64,000 nucleotides of DNA from Lindgomyces ingoldianus. Its lineage: Eukaryota > Ascomycota > Dothideomycetes > Pleosporales > Lindgomycetaceae. The notes beneath the pieces were generated by a model. That model saw only the letters and a list, made by a program, of their open reading frames with translations, was not told the origin of the DNA and made no database searches. The position numbers and the translations under genes were made by a program. Location of the stretch: the NCBI RefSeq assembly GCF_010093535.1, contig NW_022985182.1, forward strand, positions 569,785 through 633,784, written 5' to 3'. Of this stretch, positions 45,102 to 56,845 are shown in pieces. Numbering within the stretch: the stretch's first letter is position 1; each line of letters begins with the position of its first letter.

Positions 45102-47161
45102 ATGTTACAAGGCATATTTCAACAACTAAGGTTTGTTCTTCTGAACCGACACCTTGAACTTGCGTTAGGTGTCCTTACAGTTTCTGTCCTCTTGCAACTC
45201 ACCCACTCTTTTTGTACCTACTTGTCTCGTCCGGTAAGTAGAGATAGCATCTGGAATATTTCCTGTTGGATGCTTACTCTCCTAGAAAAATGTCCGCATT
45301 CTGTCCAAGCCATACTCACCTCTAACATGGTTTAAAAATTTCGATTTCATTCTTAACGCTCCGAGAACCATACTTCGGGGTTATCAGGATCGCGGCCATG
45401 CACAAGCTTTTGCCATACCATCATTAGGAGAATATACAGTACTAGCATGTACAGAAGATGACATTAAGGCTGTTTGTGACATCGACGAGCCGGTTCTATC
45501 TTTCCCTGAGGCCATGACAGATGTAAGTCATCAATCTCGCTCCCAGGATGCATAATGCTGAGTGCGGTTTAGCGGCTCAAGAATTACTGGACTATGTATG
45601 GATTCCAGGTCGGAGACATCGATCCACATTCTAGTATACCAATGAGGGTCATTAAAGTTCTATTGCGAATGCATCTCCCTGTGCTCCGACCTGTCATTGA
45701 AAGCAGAATACGGCAGGGGTTTGAGAAGGCGCTTGGTAAAGGGTGCAGGGTCGATGGTATGAAGTTCTGCTGGAGCTTTCATTAACTGTTGGTCAAGCTA
45801 ACACTCGTGATAGGGTACACCTCCGTCTCCACCTATATGCTGTCGAGAACGGTGATAGACGAGATGAACGTTCGGATCATTCTAGGCGACGAACTCTGTA
45901 AGCGGACAGCTGTCTGTAGAAACATCCTGCCCAAGGAGAAGCTGATTGTAGTAGCAGAAAAACCCGGATGTGTCGACACAGCGATTCGCTATACTGAAGA
46001 CGTGGTCGTGACTGCTGAGATTTGTCGACAGCTTCCATCGATCTTAACTCCGTATGTTGTTCCACAATTCATGCTTCACGAGAAGCGGAAGTAATCGGTT
46101 GCAGGGTTATCGCTCCTTTAATGATGGGCTACAGGCGTTCGATGCAAAAGCTTGCCGACTTTATCACTCCGGTCGTGAATGAGAGAATTCGTCGCCAACT
46201 AACAATGGATACATCAAAAACATACGTAAGCAGCCTTACGGAATCACCTTCTTGCCCTATTACTTACACAAACTTAAGGATGACTGTATTCAATGGATCA
46301 TTGAGTCATCACGCACACCTGCTCAGCGCGCCACTAAACGGCTAGTCGGCCAGACCATCGGCATACTTATGGCATCTTCATATCAGATGTCCATGGTGAG
46401 CTCTTACCTTGCCATCCTTAACTAGATCTTCTTTCTAACCCACGTTGTGGCATCAAAAAAGACTTTAGTATACGTGCTGTATGCTCTGTGCCATCATCCG
46501 GAATACATTCCGCCCCTGCGAGACGAGATCACTAGAGAAAGGCACAATCAGTCGGAGGATCCATTCAAGAAAATGTATCTTCTAGATAGTTTTCTTCTCG
46601 AAGTGGCTCGGCTTAATCCACCTGAAGCCTGTAAGTTGGCCATCATGCTCAAAGCCCCTCTGCACTAACAGCTATCGAAGTGACAGTGCAAAAAAAGGTT
46701 AAACTGCCCTTCACACTACCTAGCGGTGTATATATCCCTCCTGGAAACCTGATAGCAGTTCCTCACCAAGCGCGCGCCCGAAACCCGGATATCTTCCCCA
46801 ACCCGGATCAATTCGATGCACGACGTTTCCTGCCGAAGCATGAGCAGCAATGCGAGACCGAAGCTATCGCGAAGTTCACAGATGTGAGCTACCGATACTT
46901 GTACTGGGGGCCTCCTAAAAAAGCCTGGTAAGATAATGGGACCTTGGAGTATTGCGACGTCCAACTAACTCTAGGTGCAGTCCGGGGAGATGGTATGTGT
47001 CACATGCACTTAAACAAGTGATTGTGCATATGCTCATGAACTACGACTTCAAGCTTGAGAATAAGAGCGATACTGGGGTATTCTCCTGGACTACTATCAT
47101 ATTCCCCTCTCCTACGAGCAGAATTCTCTTTCGGAGAAGAGAACGGAGTTCTGGAAATTAG
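45102..47161 (+). CDS. Cytochrome P450 monooxygenase 1, ten exons
   Basis: Ten exons join in frame to 525 aa: 45102-45233, 45286-45522, 45573-45756, 45814-45897, 45955-46051, 46105-46225, 46279-46395, 46462-46630, 46672-46927, 46981-47161. A membrane anchor opens it (LELALGVLTVSVLLQLTHSF). The K-helix ExxR is in FLLEVARLNPPEA. The PERF-like region is PDQFDARRFLP. The haem loop WGPPKKACPGRWYVSHALKQ is restored only by using the acceptor GGTGCAG at 46975-46980. The I-helix reads IGILMASSYQMSMTLVYVLY and lacks the usual acid-Thr pair. The exon 5 acceptor could be one codon different. Early frames look broken unless spliced, but every phase fits, so I judge it intact. The substrate is unknown; it lies in a group with two more P450s. 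Confidence 0.8.
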
Positions 47162-49100
47162 AGGGAAGATCTGTTGCTCTCTCGATATTGATTGTAGAAA
47201 GGTGCCGTCGTCCGCCATGTCTTCAATTGGAGTGTGTGTGTTCTAGTGGCAGGATACTCCACGTGCATTCTTGTTGATCTTGTTGTAATACAAAATTTCA
47301 GTCTTTAGACCCGATATTCCATGGATGGCCTCTTGAATAGTTTGTCCAACCTATAACTTGTCTACTTTTTTATAGCAGAACTCACATTGGCAAGTGATAC
47401 TTAGGTATCTTCTCAGCAATTTTTTCGTTGTTGGACTATTTTTAGACTGTGTTTTGAACATTTGTTAAGTTTAGCTACGCTTTGCCAATTGTTTCACTCC
47501 CATGGCGTGGATCTACATGCCGTCCAATCGGCCGAGCTAGCCGGACTTCGACAGGCCGGACCAAAGTCTACGCCGTAGTTAACCCTCGTTCATCCTGAGG
47601 GTTCTATTGTCCGGAGAGTTGGCTCGACTTAAAACAACTCTATTCACTGCTCTTGGCTAGAGGTGATTGGAGAAGTCCCAGGTAGCTCCAAGAGGCCTCT
47701 GTGGTACTGCTGTAACCCGAAGCCCCCGATTGGTAACCTAGCTAGATTGCTCACGTCGGAGGCCCGTTTATCGTTCAGACGGGCGTCTAGACAAGGTGCG
47801 AAAGTACTACTATGCACCCGGACAATGCCCGAATACCTCATCGGATAAGTCGGACTGAGTCTGATAGACGTCTGTCAGAGTGGATAGCTAATTTGCCAAG
47901 CATTTCCACGTTGATCAATCCAGTCGTCTCATGCCTGGGGTGCCTAGACAATGGCGCCAGGGTGTATCGAGAAACCACGCCATGATGTTGCATTCCACCA
48001 TGGGCGCGGGCAAGGCTGACGGGAGGGGCGTCCGCCGTCCAGGCCATGCTGTGTCTTCCTTGCCTCTCGGTGAGAAAGCAGAAGCCTGGCTAATCAACGA
48101 CTGGATTCGAGAATTGTGGAACGTGGGTTGGCGCTCGACCTGCAGGTGTTAGGCACATTTGGGCGGGAGCCAAGGTGTTTAACCTAAATTGGGTCAAATT
48201 CTAAGCCGAGCATGATCTGTGCACCGGGCTCATTGTGTATTAGGTTGCCGAAGTTAGCCTTCACAAACAGCTTAACCAATGAATGGCTTAGTTTTTACGG
48301 TCGAACCAGAGTTCCTACCACCCAAAGGAACCCAGGGACTTGTACTGTGTAGTTGGGGGTACCCCCCATGTTCCATACCACTAGACTCGAGTCGAAAGGC
48401 GAATGGGTTGGTTCATAGACCAATGCATTTCGCCCCAGGATGAATGGGGATGGCAATCATATCCTGAGATGTTTACTTCGACGTCTTATGAACCAGGCCA
48501 CTCATGCGCTACACTCCAGAAACATGGCATATTCTTGGAGCGATGTAGCGACATCGCCACCTTCATTTGACATTCCGCCTCCCGGATAATCAAAATGCAT
48601 GCGACCTCGGACTCCATCTAGATGCTACCACACGAATATACTGCAAGCCCTGTCAGCTCTTTAAAGTTCCTTCTGCAAGTGAGATATGCAGTCTTGCCAC
48701 TTCGTCGCTAAGTAACATTGCTCACGGTATTCAGATAGCGTAAGCGCCATCCTTGGAGGCCGGAGATTCACAAACCGCTCTTCGCCACCCTGCTTCTAGA
48801 TATCTTGCATGTATATCGGCGTTAGGCCGGAATGTGCGGCCGTCAAGCCGCGATTAGGTAGCCCCGGCATTATCACAAATCATCCGCAAATGCAAAGGGC
48901 TCACGGCGATTGTGCTAAAGTATCATCTTGCACTTGGGTGCGAGCTGCGTCACCTTTTGGCCTGCGCCCTTTAGCACCCACCACCTTTTTTAACGTGTTG
49001 TCGTGGATTGTACATTTTACTTTCCGGAGTGTACTTTGGGGTTCTAGTCGTGCAAGCTTGACCTACGGGTTTTTTGGAGACTAGCTGCCGTCTTGTAAAA
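47162..49100. other. Long intergenic stretch between P450s
   Basis: About 1.9 kb without a recognised gene. Several open frames overlap on both strands and show no motif. Confidence 0.45.
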
Positions 49101-50899
49101 ATGGCATGGATTACTCTTCCTTTCGCAATTGGAGTTACACTCATCTCTAGCCTCGCCTGGCTCATCTATGTGTCCTACCGACAGCGAGCTAAGATCCACC
49201 AGCTCCGAAGACAAGGCTTCGTTCGTCTGCCATTTTTCTTCCGATCTTCTTCTTCTGATTCTTCTTCAGCGAATGCCACAAAACTGGAGCTGGATCTTCG
49301 GCCATCTTCTGGTTCTACAAAAAGCCAGATCCAAGTTTCCTTCGGATGCGGCCGCCTGGACCACGGCTCTACGAGAGCTTGCCCTAGGGGCTACAGACAC
49401 CGAAGTCCTTCTCGTGGACTTATGGCCGGTTTCTCCTCCCCTGCTGATAGTAGCTGATCCGGAAGTCGCCGTTCAGATAACCAACAAGTACAATCTTCCC
49501 AAGACCCGGCACAACTCTGAGGACTCTATGAAGCCTATTGTGGGTGGACCGAGTATAATTTCCATGAATGGTGAAGAATGGAAATTATGGCGAGGTCTGT
49601 TTAATCCTGGATTTAGCGCGGCGAACATGACAACATATGTGCCATATATCGTGGACTGCGTCCAAGTTTTCTGCGAGAAATTAGAGGAGAGAGCAGGAAA
49701 AGTGCTCTTTCAGCTCGAGGACTTAACCACGAGATTGACAACAGAAGTGATTGCCAAAGTGACACTGTATATATGCCAACGCTTGCAGTTGCTGTCTATA
49801 GTACTGATAGAAACACAGAGATGTGGATCTTAATTATCAGCATCAAGATCATGTGTTACCGCACGCTTTCAACACTATCATTAACTGGCACTCCATGTGG
49901 AACCCAATGATTTGGGCCAATCCACTTCGGCCTTTAGTCCAAAAATACTACGGGCGTATCATCAAAAGGTTCATTCGAAAGGAACTCCAAGCACGCTTCT
50001 TAGAACTCCAAACTGGACAGACTTCAATTGCCAAGAGAGGTCGTGCAAAGTCCATCATCGCGATTGCTCTCGAAGGTTATATCGCAGAACAAGGAAATGC
50101 TTCCGGAAATTCTACAAGCACTGGGGAGTTAAATGAACATTTTACTGGCTACGCAAGCAATCAGATACGCCTCTTCCTTTTTGCGGGAAATGATACTACA
50201 TCATCCAGCATAATCTATCTCTATCACCTACTCTCACAGAATCCTCTCGTTTTAGAGAAGCTCCGTGTCGAACACGATGCAATTTTCGGACCCAATGTCG
50301 TCGAAGCCACAGACATGCTCAAGGAAAAGCCTGCATTACTCAACCAGTGCCACTACACGCTTGCAGTTGTTAAAGAAACATTACGTCATTACGCACCAGC
50401 GGGGACGCTGAGGTCTGGAGTCTCTAATGTTGTTCTCACCGATCGCCACAATAATTCTTACCCTATGGATGGTATATGCGCCACGATTATCCATGCAGCT
50501 ATGCATATGAACCCGTATTTCTGGGTACGACCAACGGAATTTCTCCCAGAGCGCTTCGTCGTTGATCCAGAGCACGAATTGTATCCCAATCCAGCAGCCT
50601 ATCGTCCCTTTGAGCAGGGGCCTAGGAATTGCCCTGGGATAACTCTAGTATACAATGAAATGCGGATCGCTCTGGTTTTGACGGCGAGGCGGTTTATTGT
50701 TCAGCCAGCGTATGAAGAATGGGATGAGTTGCAGGCCATGAATATGGGATTTTTGAAGACATTGGGCAAGAGATTAGGCGTGGTAGCAACCGAGCCGAAC
50801 ACTGTATATGGAGACAGAGCATATCAGACAGATACGGCAGGAACGCATCCTAAAGATGGATACCCATGTAGAGTGGAGCTCCTGAATCGTAGTTTGTGA
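49101..50899 (+). CDS. Cytochrome P450 monooxygenase 2 (StcS/AflN-like)
   Basis: Three exons (49101-49220, 49270-49766, 49819-50899) give 565 aa. The N-terminal anchor is TLPFAIGVTLISSLAWLIYV. The Pro-rich hinge region is RMPQNWSWIFGHLLVLQKA. The I-helix is complete (IRLFLFAGNDTTSSSIIYLY), the ExxR is VVKETLRHYAPAG, and the haem loop is YRPFEQGPRNCPGITLVYNE with the Cys ligand. Sequence style resembles the CYP59-like P450s of mycotoxin pathways (StcS/AflN), a subfamily guess. Intron 1 uses the non-standard donor GTTCGT; without it the frame is lost between QGF and RMPQN. All key residues are present. Its stop is 570 bases from the stop of the convergent rhodopsin-like gene. Confidence 0.9.
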
Positions 50900-51469
50900 A
50901 GTCATTTGGAAGACGAGCCCCAAGGAGGAAAGTCTGTGAAAAAGACGTATTAAAGGGTTCTTGATACATAAGCACTCGTCCTACCGAGCCCTTGAAGTCC
51001 CTCCCCACTATTTGTCTTGCGGTTCTGACCCAAAATAACACTACGTCTATAGGTTTTTGGCGTAGGTATTGGATCATTACACATTCAAAAGCGTGATTAA
51101 ACGGATGACGACCTTTCATTTGGGCTGGAATGAATAGAAGCCGGTAAAGGTCGATTTAGCAAGTAATCTATATTTAGAAGCCTAATTCGATTCTATGTCT
51201 CATTCGAACTACTGAATGAATGCCCCGCAAAGGCAAAAGCGGAATCCCTAAATTTTCTACATGTTTCAGGAGGCCTTTTGAATAGGAATAGCGGGAGTAA
51301 TGGAACGTAATCTCTTGGTTCTCCAAATTATTCTGTGTAGTGATACTGTCGAGGCCAGAAGAGTGAGATCATCCCGACACCTACTTCGTAATAGGCCACA
51401 AGTTGTCCTTCCGTCTGTAAAATCACAGGAGCTGTACGCATTCGAACCCTCGAGGCCTCCTTCGTTTCC
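50900..51469. other. Intergenic stretch between convergent genes
   Basis: 570 bases holding the 3' flanks of two convergent genes; nothing else seen. Confidence 0.5.
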
Positions 51470-52761
51470 TTATTTCTCAACATCAATCGTCGCCCTCGTC
51501 ATATTCAGTGTCAAAATACGAGGAGGCTTCTCGGGAGTATGAGGAGTTCCAATAGGTTGAACGATAGGCTCCAAGCTACCCTTCATGACGGAGTCATCAT
51601 CCAGCATACCATGGACATTAAGCTCAAAGTGGCCGAGATTTTCCTGCTTTGTTCGACTGCCGTTAGAGCCCGTTCTTCGGCTGAAAGAGCGAAGAAGGGG
51701 ACTCATGACTTCTTTTCCGCGGCGGTAGAAGGATGGAAAGGCAGTTGAGCAACTGCATATTATTGCTAGATTCATTTCGACGGCACTAGAAATAATTTGT
51801 TACTCTGCAGTTCAGCAGGAAAGAGGATGACAGTGTACCTGAAAATGGAGGTTGCTGCGCCACGATAGAAGGGATCCGATTTGTTGAAGTTGACGCCTAC
51901 GTAGATAAGTCGCACAATGCTCATGAGACAAGCACTAGTCACGGTCAGGATGAATATTTAATGATAATGGTGAAGACTTACGTAAGACCGACCGTAAAGA
52001 TCGCCGCTAGACCCATCTTCGCCCTTGAATCAATACTTAAGCTTCGTACACGAGCGATGGGGATCGTGAGTATGTAAAAGTCGCTGATAACATTCGCTGC
52101 TCCGAAAGTCGCGACGGCGGTATTGACAGGCTTAGTGTAGCAGTATGTGAGATGTTCTAGATTAACCTTAAAACTCGAGCATATGACAACACGCGAGATG
52201 GCGACTCCGACGTAAGGCAGCGATATCAACGTGCACATGAAGATACCCCCGAGAACTAGTTTGCGCGATGATGAGTAGACCTGGAACAGCCGATAGTAGA
52301 GTAGCAGCAGGGACATCTTGATAAAATACATAACGATGCCGTAGATGATATCGATAGCGCTCAGTCTCTTGATCTTTGCCTCTGTCAGGCTAATCGCGCG
52401 TATGTCCCAGAAGTGACGGCCGTATCCGATGTTGATACTACTAAGACAGAGCGTCGTATGGGCTATAGATCCGAGCATCGAGACCGCACATAGAGCTTCT
52501 AATAGTTAGTGACTTGAGTATGTGCGGAGCTTCGGGTATCTTGCTATCGTCCCAAGCTAGTCCTTGACGACAGATGAATTTCCGAGTAGTGAGCCGCATT
52601 GCTACAATTGCGAAAGCCAAACCCACGAAGACTCCATTCACGATAGTGAGTGGGTCTGCCAACGTGTCGGACGGGTTGTCGAAGTTGGGTTTTACTCCTA
52701 ATGGAGGAGGAAAGGCAGGCTGGTTCGCAAGTACCTCCGGGGGAAGCTTAGAGGGATCCAT
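51470..52761 (-). CDS. Rhodopsin-like (PTH11-related) seven-span membrane protein
   Basis: Four exons (52761-52545, 52498-51982, 51934-51839, 51785-51470) give 381 aa. The layout matches the fungal rhodopsin-domain family: LTIVNGVFVGLAFAIVAMRL for span 1, the GLAWDD motif after it, SAIDIIYGIVMYFIKMSLLL with LYYRLF, then GAANVISDFYILTIPIARV and a LIYVG-type span, followed by a Ser-rich cytosolic tail. Many family members, including PTH11, are receptors or sensors, and others sit in metabolite clusters with no known role. Intron 1 appears to be a GC-AG intron (GCAAGA donor, CTAACTATTAG end), because no GT donor keeps the frame. It is divergent from the ERG26-like gene. Confidence 0.85.
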
Positions 52762-53427
52762 TGTGCAGACTGACTCAATCGAAACGACGATGAAGGGTGT
52801 ATCTGGCGGTGAAGTCTAGAGAGGGGCGGTTGAAGCTGCCCTGCGACAGACTATAATAGAGTGCTCACCATGTGCGCGATATACAAGTGACACTAGGCCT
52901 GAGGTCGAACACGCCTTCATGGGATTGATTAACGGGGTTGGTTGGTGGTGTCGACGATAGCATTCTCGTTGGACAGATGCAGGGTCCCCCTTCGGACTCC
53001 GACCTTGGTTACACAGTCAGCAATCTCATCCTTTGGAGGAGCTTGAGATGGTTTCGCAGCTGTGTTACCTACTCCTACACGTGCAGAAACACAAGTTCTG
53101 GCCCCCACCCGACACTTTGGATATCAATTAAGTACCCCCTCACTCCGCATGTGAAAGGCAGCCTCTAAGGTTAACACAGCATTGTTGTTCGATTGTAATT
53201 TGCGTTTTATATTACGGTTGCCTCGAGCGGCGCTGCTCCGAGTAGCAACGGAATGTGGCACAATATCGGTGTCTCAACAACACATGATCTCCGTCGATCG
53301 CAGTGAGGAGCTGCTCCCCAAACCACGGAGCCCCACCGTAAACCGTGGACGATTCCTATTTCACCTTCTGAAAAAGTGGCATTTAAGATCTCTACATAAT
53401 TTTTCCTTTACTGCCTAGAGTTCTATC
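52762..53427. promoter_or_regulatory. Divergent promoter between the rhodopsin-like and ERG26-like genes
   Basis: 666 bases between two divergent starts inside the proposed cluster. No specific site can be named. Confidence 0.45.
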
Positions 53428-54528
53428 ATGGCAGACCTAGAAACACCTGTGCTCGGTACAGCCCTAGTTATCGGTGGTTGTGGCCTTCTGGGGCATCACA
53501 TCGTCAAGATATTGATCGAATCGAAGGTGACGTCTAAAATTGTCGTCTTGGACGTAAACACGGCAGTCAATCTAGTCGATGGCGTTGAATACATCAATGG
53601 CAGTATAACCTCCTCCGACCAGGTAACCCAAGTTCTCAAACAACATACGCCTCGTGTTGTTTTCCACACCGTCTCGCCGAATCCACTCTCCGAAAACCGA
53701 AAGCGCTTTTACGAAGTCAATGTCGGGGGTACACAGAATCTGCTAGAATGCATCAAGAACACCACGTCTGTCAAGGCGCTAGTCTACACGTCGAGTTCTT
53801 CGGTCGTCCACAACAGTTATACGGACCTCATTAAAGCGACTGAAGACATGCCTCTCTTCTTTGAGCCTGCTCAAAAGGTGTACTACTCGCATACCAAGGC
53901 TGTCGCAGAGCAAATGGTTATCAATAGCAACAGGCAGAATGGCCTGCTCACTACGGTCATCAGGCCAGCGAGTCTGTTCGGCGAAGGCGATCATCTTCTA
54001 ACTGGGAACATGGTTGGATTGGGGCGGAAGAATGTGATTATCGGTTCAGGAACAAATCAATTCGACTTCACCTATGTTGGCAACAACGCGTATGCACAAA
54101 TGTTGGCAGCTGCAGCACTTGTTCGCGCCTCCACCTCGAAAGAACCTATTCCAGATGATGAGAGAGTCGACGGCGAGGCATTTGTAGTTACAAATGATGA
54201 GCCATGGCCCTTTTGGGAGTTTGCTCGCGCTCTCGCAGTAGCAGCAGGCTATACGGTGGATAGGACGAAGGCAAAAATGCTGCCGAAGGGAGTCTTGCTC
54301 TTCTTCGTAGGGCTCTTGGAGTGGTTCTACAAGATCTTGACGCTCGGAACGCGACAGCCAGCTGTGAAGACGAGGATGATTCTCCCGACCACCTTGGAAC
54401 GTACATTCAATATCGGCAAGGCTAAGAAGAGACTAGGGTATAAGCCCCAGGTCAGCATCGAGGAAGGTATTAGCAGGACTATCACGTGGTACATGTCGCA
54501 GCAAGGGGTACAAAAGAAGACTGCCTGA
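53428..54528 (+). CDS. ERG26-like 3-beta-hydroxysteroid dehydrogenase/decarboxylase
   Basis: A single exon of 366 aa. The extended SDR fold opens with ALVIGGCGLLGHHIVKILIE (NAD-binding GxxGxxG). It has VFHTVSPNPLSE, then YTSSSSVVHN, the active-site YYSHTKAVAEQ (YxxxK), TVIRPASLFGEGDH, NQFDFTYVGNNAYA, and EPWPFWEFARALAVAAGY. These order and match the sterol-4-alpha-carboxylate 3-dehydrogenase (Erg26) family, which oxidises the 3-hydroxyl and removes the C4 carboxylate. A hydrophobic C-terminal segment (LPKGVLLFFVGLLEW) fits membrane attachment. Lying among P450s, it is probably a pathway paralogue and not the housekeeping Erg26, for example for C4 demethylation of a triterpenoid; that is inference. 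Confidence 0.87.
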   Translation: MADLETPVLGTALVIGGCGLLGHHIVKILIESKVTSKIVVLDVNTAVNLVDGVEYINGSITSSDQVTQVLKQHTPRVVFHTVSPNPLSENRKRFYEVNVGGTQNLLECIKNTTSVKALVYTSSSSVVHNSYTDLIKATEDMPLFFEPAQKVYYSHTKAVAEQMVINSNRQNGLLTTVIRPASLFGEGDHLLTGNMVGLGRKNVIIGSGTNQFDFTYVGNNAYAQMLAAAALVRASTSKEPIPDDERVDGEAFVVTNDEPWPFWEFARALAVAAGYTVDRTKAKMLPKGVLLFFVGLLEWFYKILTLGTRQPAVKTRMILPTTLERTFNIGKAKKRLGYKPQVSIEEGISRTITWYMSQQGVQKKTA

Positions 54529-55005
54529 AGGAATAGCGCAATATTCTATGCAGCATGCAATGCATCCACTGTATGCAGGAGTATGAGGTAGTTTTCTTGA
54601 ACCCCGAGAGTAGTTTATTAATGTAGGGTGGTGAGTGCAAATGCAGGGATCATACATATCTTTCCATGGAGTGACTGGGGCCATTAAACCAATGCATCCC
54701 ATCCGGACCTTGCCAGCAACGCATCATGTTGCTGACCCCTTCTAGATTCTTCTGGAACGACCTTTAACAAGTTTGTGCCACCATCCTGTAGGGACGTCCC
54801 TGCACAGCCCCCACGCATCCGAAAAGCCAATCGCATTTGCCGTTCATATTCTTACATTTGGAGAGGAGTTGGTACTCACTTACGGAAGACTTGGGGTTTC
54901 AAATCTCCCCTACGGTGATCCACTATGTCCAAGACTGTCACCGATCCATATTTTGGTTCATAAATAGTCGACTGGAACTGTAATGTACTAGCAAGCGACC
55001 TCCAA
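54529..55005. other. Promoter region of P450 3
   Basis: 477 bases upstream of the third P450; no feature recognised. Confidence 0.4.
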
Positions 55006-56845
55006 ATGGTACTATCTACCGCATTGCGGCCTCTTATAGGCATTCCTCTTTTTTTGCTCGTTGTGTGTATCAAGCTTGTTTACTCAGTTGGCGTTTCGAA
55101 AAGCTGGAACAATCCATTATCGAAAATACCCGGTCCAGCTGTTGCACGATTGACGCGGCTCTGGTTGGTACAATCGCTAGTAACGGGCAAGGCTGTAGAA
55201 GACTTCCGCAGGCTCGATAGAGAATATGGTAAGAACGAACGGGATGGCTGGGGTATTCTTCTCTTACACAGTTTCTGCAGGATCAGTTGTCCGCGTTGGG
55301 CCTAAGAGCCTCCTTATCAGTGATCCGGATGTCGCACGTAAGATTTTATCCGTAGGCTCGAGATACACGCGTGGACCGTTCTTCGACGCGCTTCGGCTCG
55401 AGCCGACGCGAACGAATGTGATCTCTGAGCGGGATCCCAAAAAGCATCAGTTACTACGGTCTATTCTCGGAGCTGGGGTGGGTTACCTTCACTTTCAGTC
55501 CTACCGCTGTGATGCTAACGTATCAAAGATAGCGGTAAAAGGCAACCCAAAGCTTGAGGTGATGATGGACGAACACATTCGGCACTGGATCAAGATGATC
55601 GATAGCAATTACATTTCGCATGGTGACAAGACAATCAATTTCGATTTGTCGCGAAGCATTCCATTCCTTAATATAGACTTCATGTCCCACCTTTGTCTGG
55701 GCAAGTCTTTCGGATGCCTCGAGTACGACACAGATATGTTTAAATTTCTGCATTCGATTCGAACAGGTATGATAGCCCAGCAATGCATGTCGATATTGTC
55801 GGAGATCACGACCTTCCTTCATTGGCTTGCTGGAAATTCGTCTCTTCGAAAGTTCATGACGGTTTTTCCAGCAGTTTGCCATGATGAAGGGATAGGCCGA
55901 GTCATGCGGGTAAGTAGCTCCAATGAAGCCATAATGTTGTACTCAAACCAACTGTTGGTGCCCAGGTGATCCACTCTGCTGTGACACAGAGGGAAGCCGA
56001 TCGGAGAAACAAGATCTTCAGGGACGATATGTTGGACTCCCTCTTTGATCGGGGTCTGACTGCTGACCAAGCCTTGACGGAGCTTTCTGTATTGCTGTAA
56101 GCCAAAACCTTTCAAACTTCGGTGTACTAGTCAACGAGCTAAGCGGTCAATTAGCGCCACGAACACAGATAATGGCTCTAGTGCAGTTCAAGCCATAATC
56201 TTTGCTATCATCACTAATCCACGTGTATATATGAGACTTCAGGACGAGATTGATTCCTTGGTTGCCCGCGGCGAAGTCTCGTTTCCAATCTCAAATGCAT
56301 TAGCCAGAAAGCTTCCCTATCTCCAGGCCTGTATCTCGGAAGGTTTGCGGTGCTACCCTCCTGAAATGCAACTAAGGGAGCGCATGGCGCCACCAGAGGG
56401 CGATTTTATTGGTGGATACAATATACCCGGTGGCACTTATGTTGGATTTAATGCCATTGCACTGCAGCATAACAAGATCTACGGCGAGGATACAGAAGTG
56501 TATCGCCCAGAGAGATGGTTTGACAAAGATGAAGAACGTCGGAAGCAGATGCAGCGGACCCTGGATTTAATGTTTAGCCACGGCAGTTCAAAGTGCCTGG
56601 GCCTTGACATTGCCTACATGGAAATGAACAAGCTAGTGGTCGAGGTATGTTCAGGCCCCCTTCATAGCCATGCCCAAACAATTGCTTAACCTGACATTGT
56701 GTAGCTCTTTAGACACTTTGATGTAGCAGTTGCAAATCCTTCAAAGCCATGGAAACGTCTAGGGCGCGGTTCATTCTATCAATGGGAATTCTTCGTGCGG
56801 GTTGAACGGCGGACGAACTTTAATGCTAAAAATCTTAGAGGCTAG
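55006..56845 (+). CDS. Cytochrome P450 monooxygenase 3 (pisatin-demethylase-like)
   Basis: Six exons (55006-55228, 55281-55477, 55529-55909, 55966-56096, 56155-56644, 56705-56845) give 520 aa. It opens with an anchor (IPLFLLVVCIKLVYSVGV) and the NPLSKIPGPAVARLTRLWLV stretch typical of CYP57-like enzymes. Later come VRVGPKSLLISDP, the K-helix CISEGLRCYPP, PERWFDKDEERR and the haem loop MFSHGSSKCLGLDIAYMEMN. The I-helix reads LLATNTDNGSSAVQAII, with Asn-Gly where the family has Thr-Thr. Intron 2 (55478-55528) is a multiple of three and open, so it could be read through; the spliced form is chosen for its GCTAAC branch site and family fit. Pisatin-demethylase-like P450s act on varied aromatic and terpenoid substrates; this one's is unknown. 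Confidence 0.86.

Noticed and set aside
45102..47161. P450 1 as a pseudogene
   Set aside because: At first sight the frames are broken, but nine introns with normal signals restore a full 525-aa protein with the haem loop, so it is called intact.
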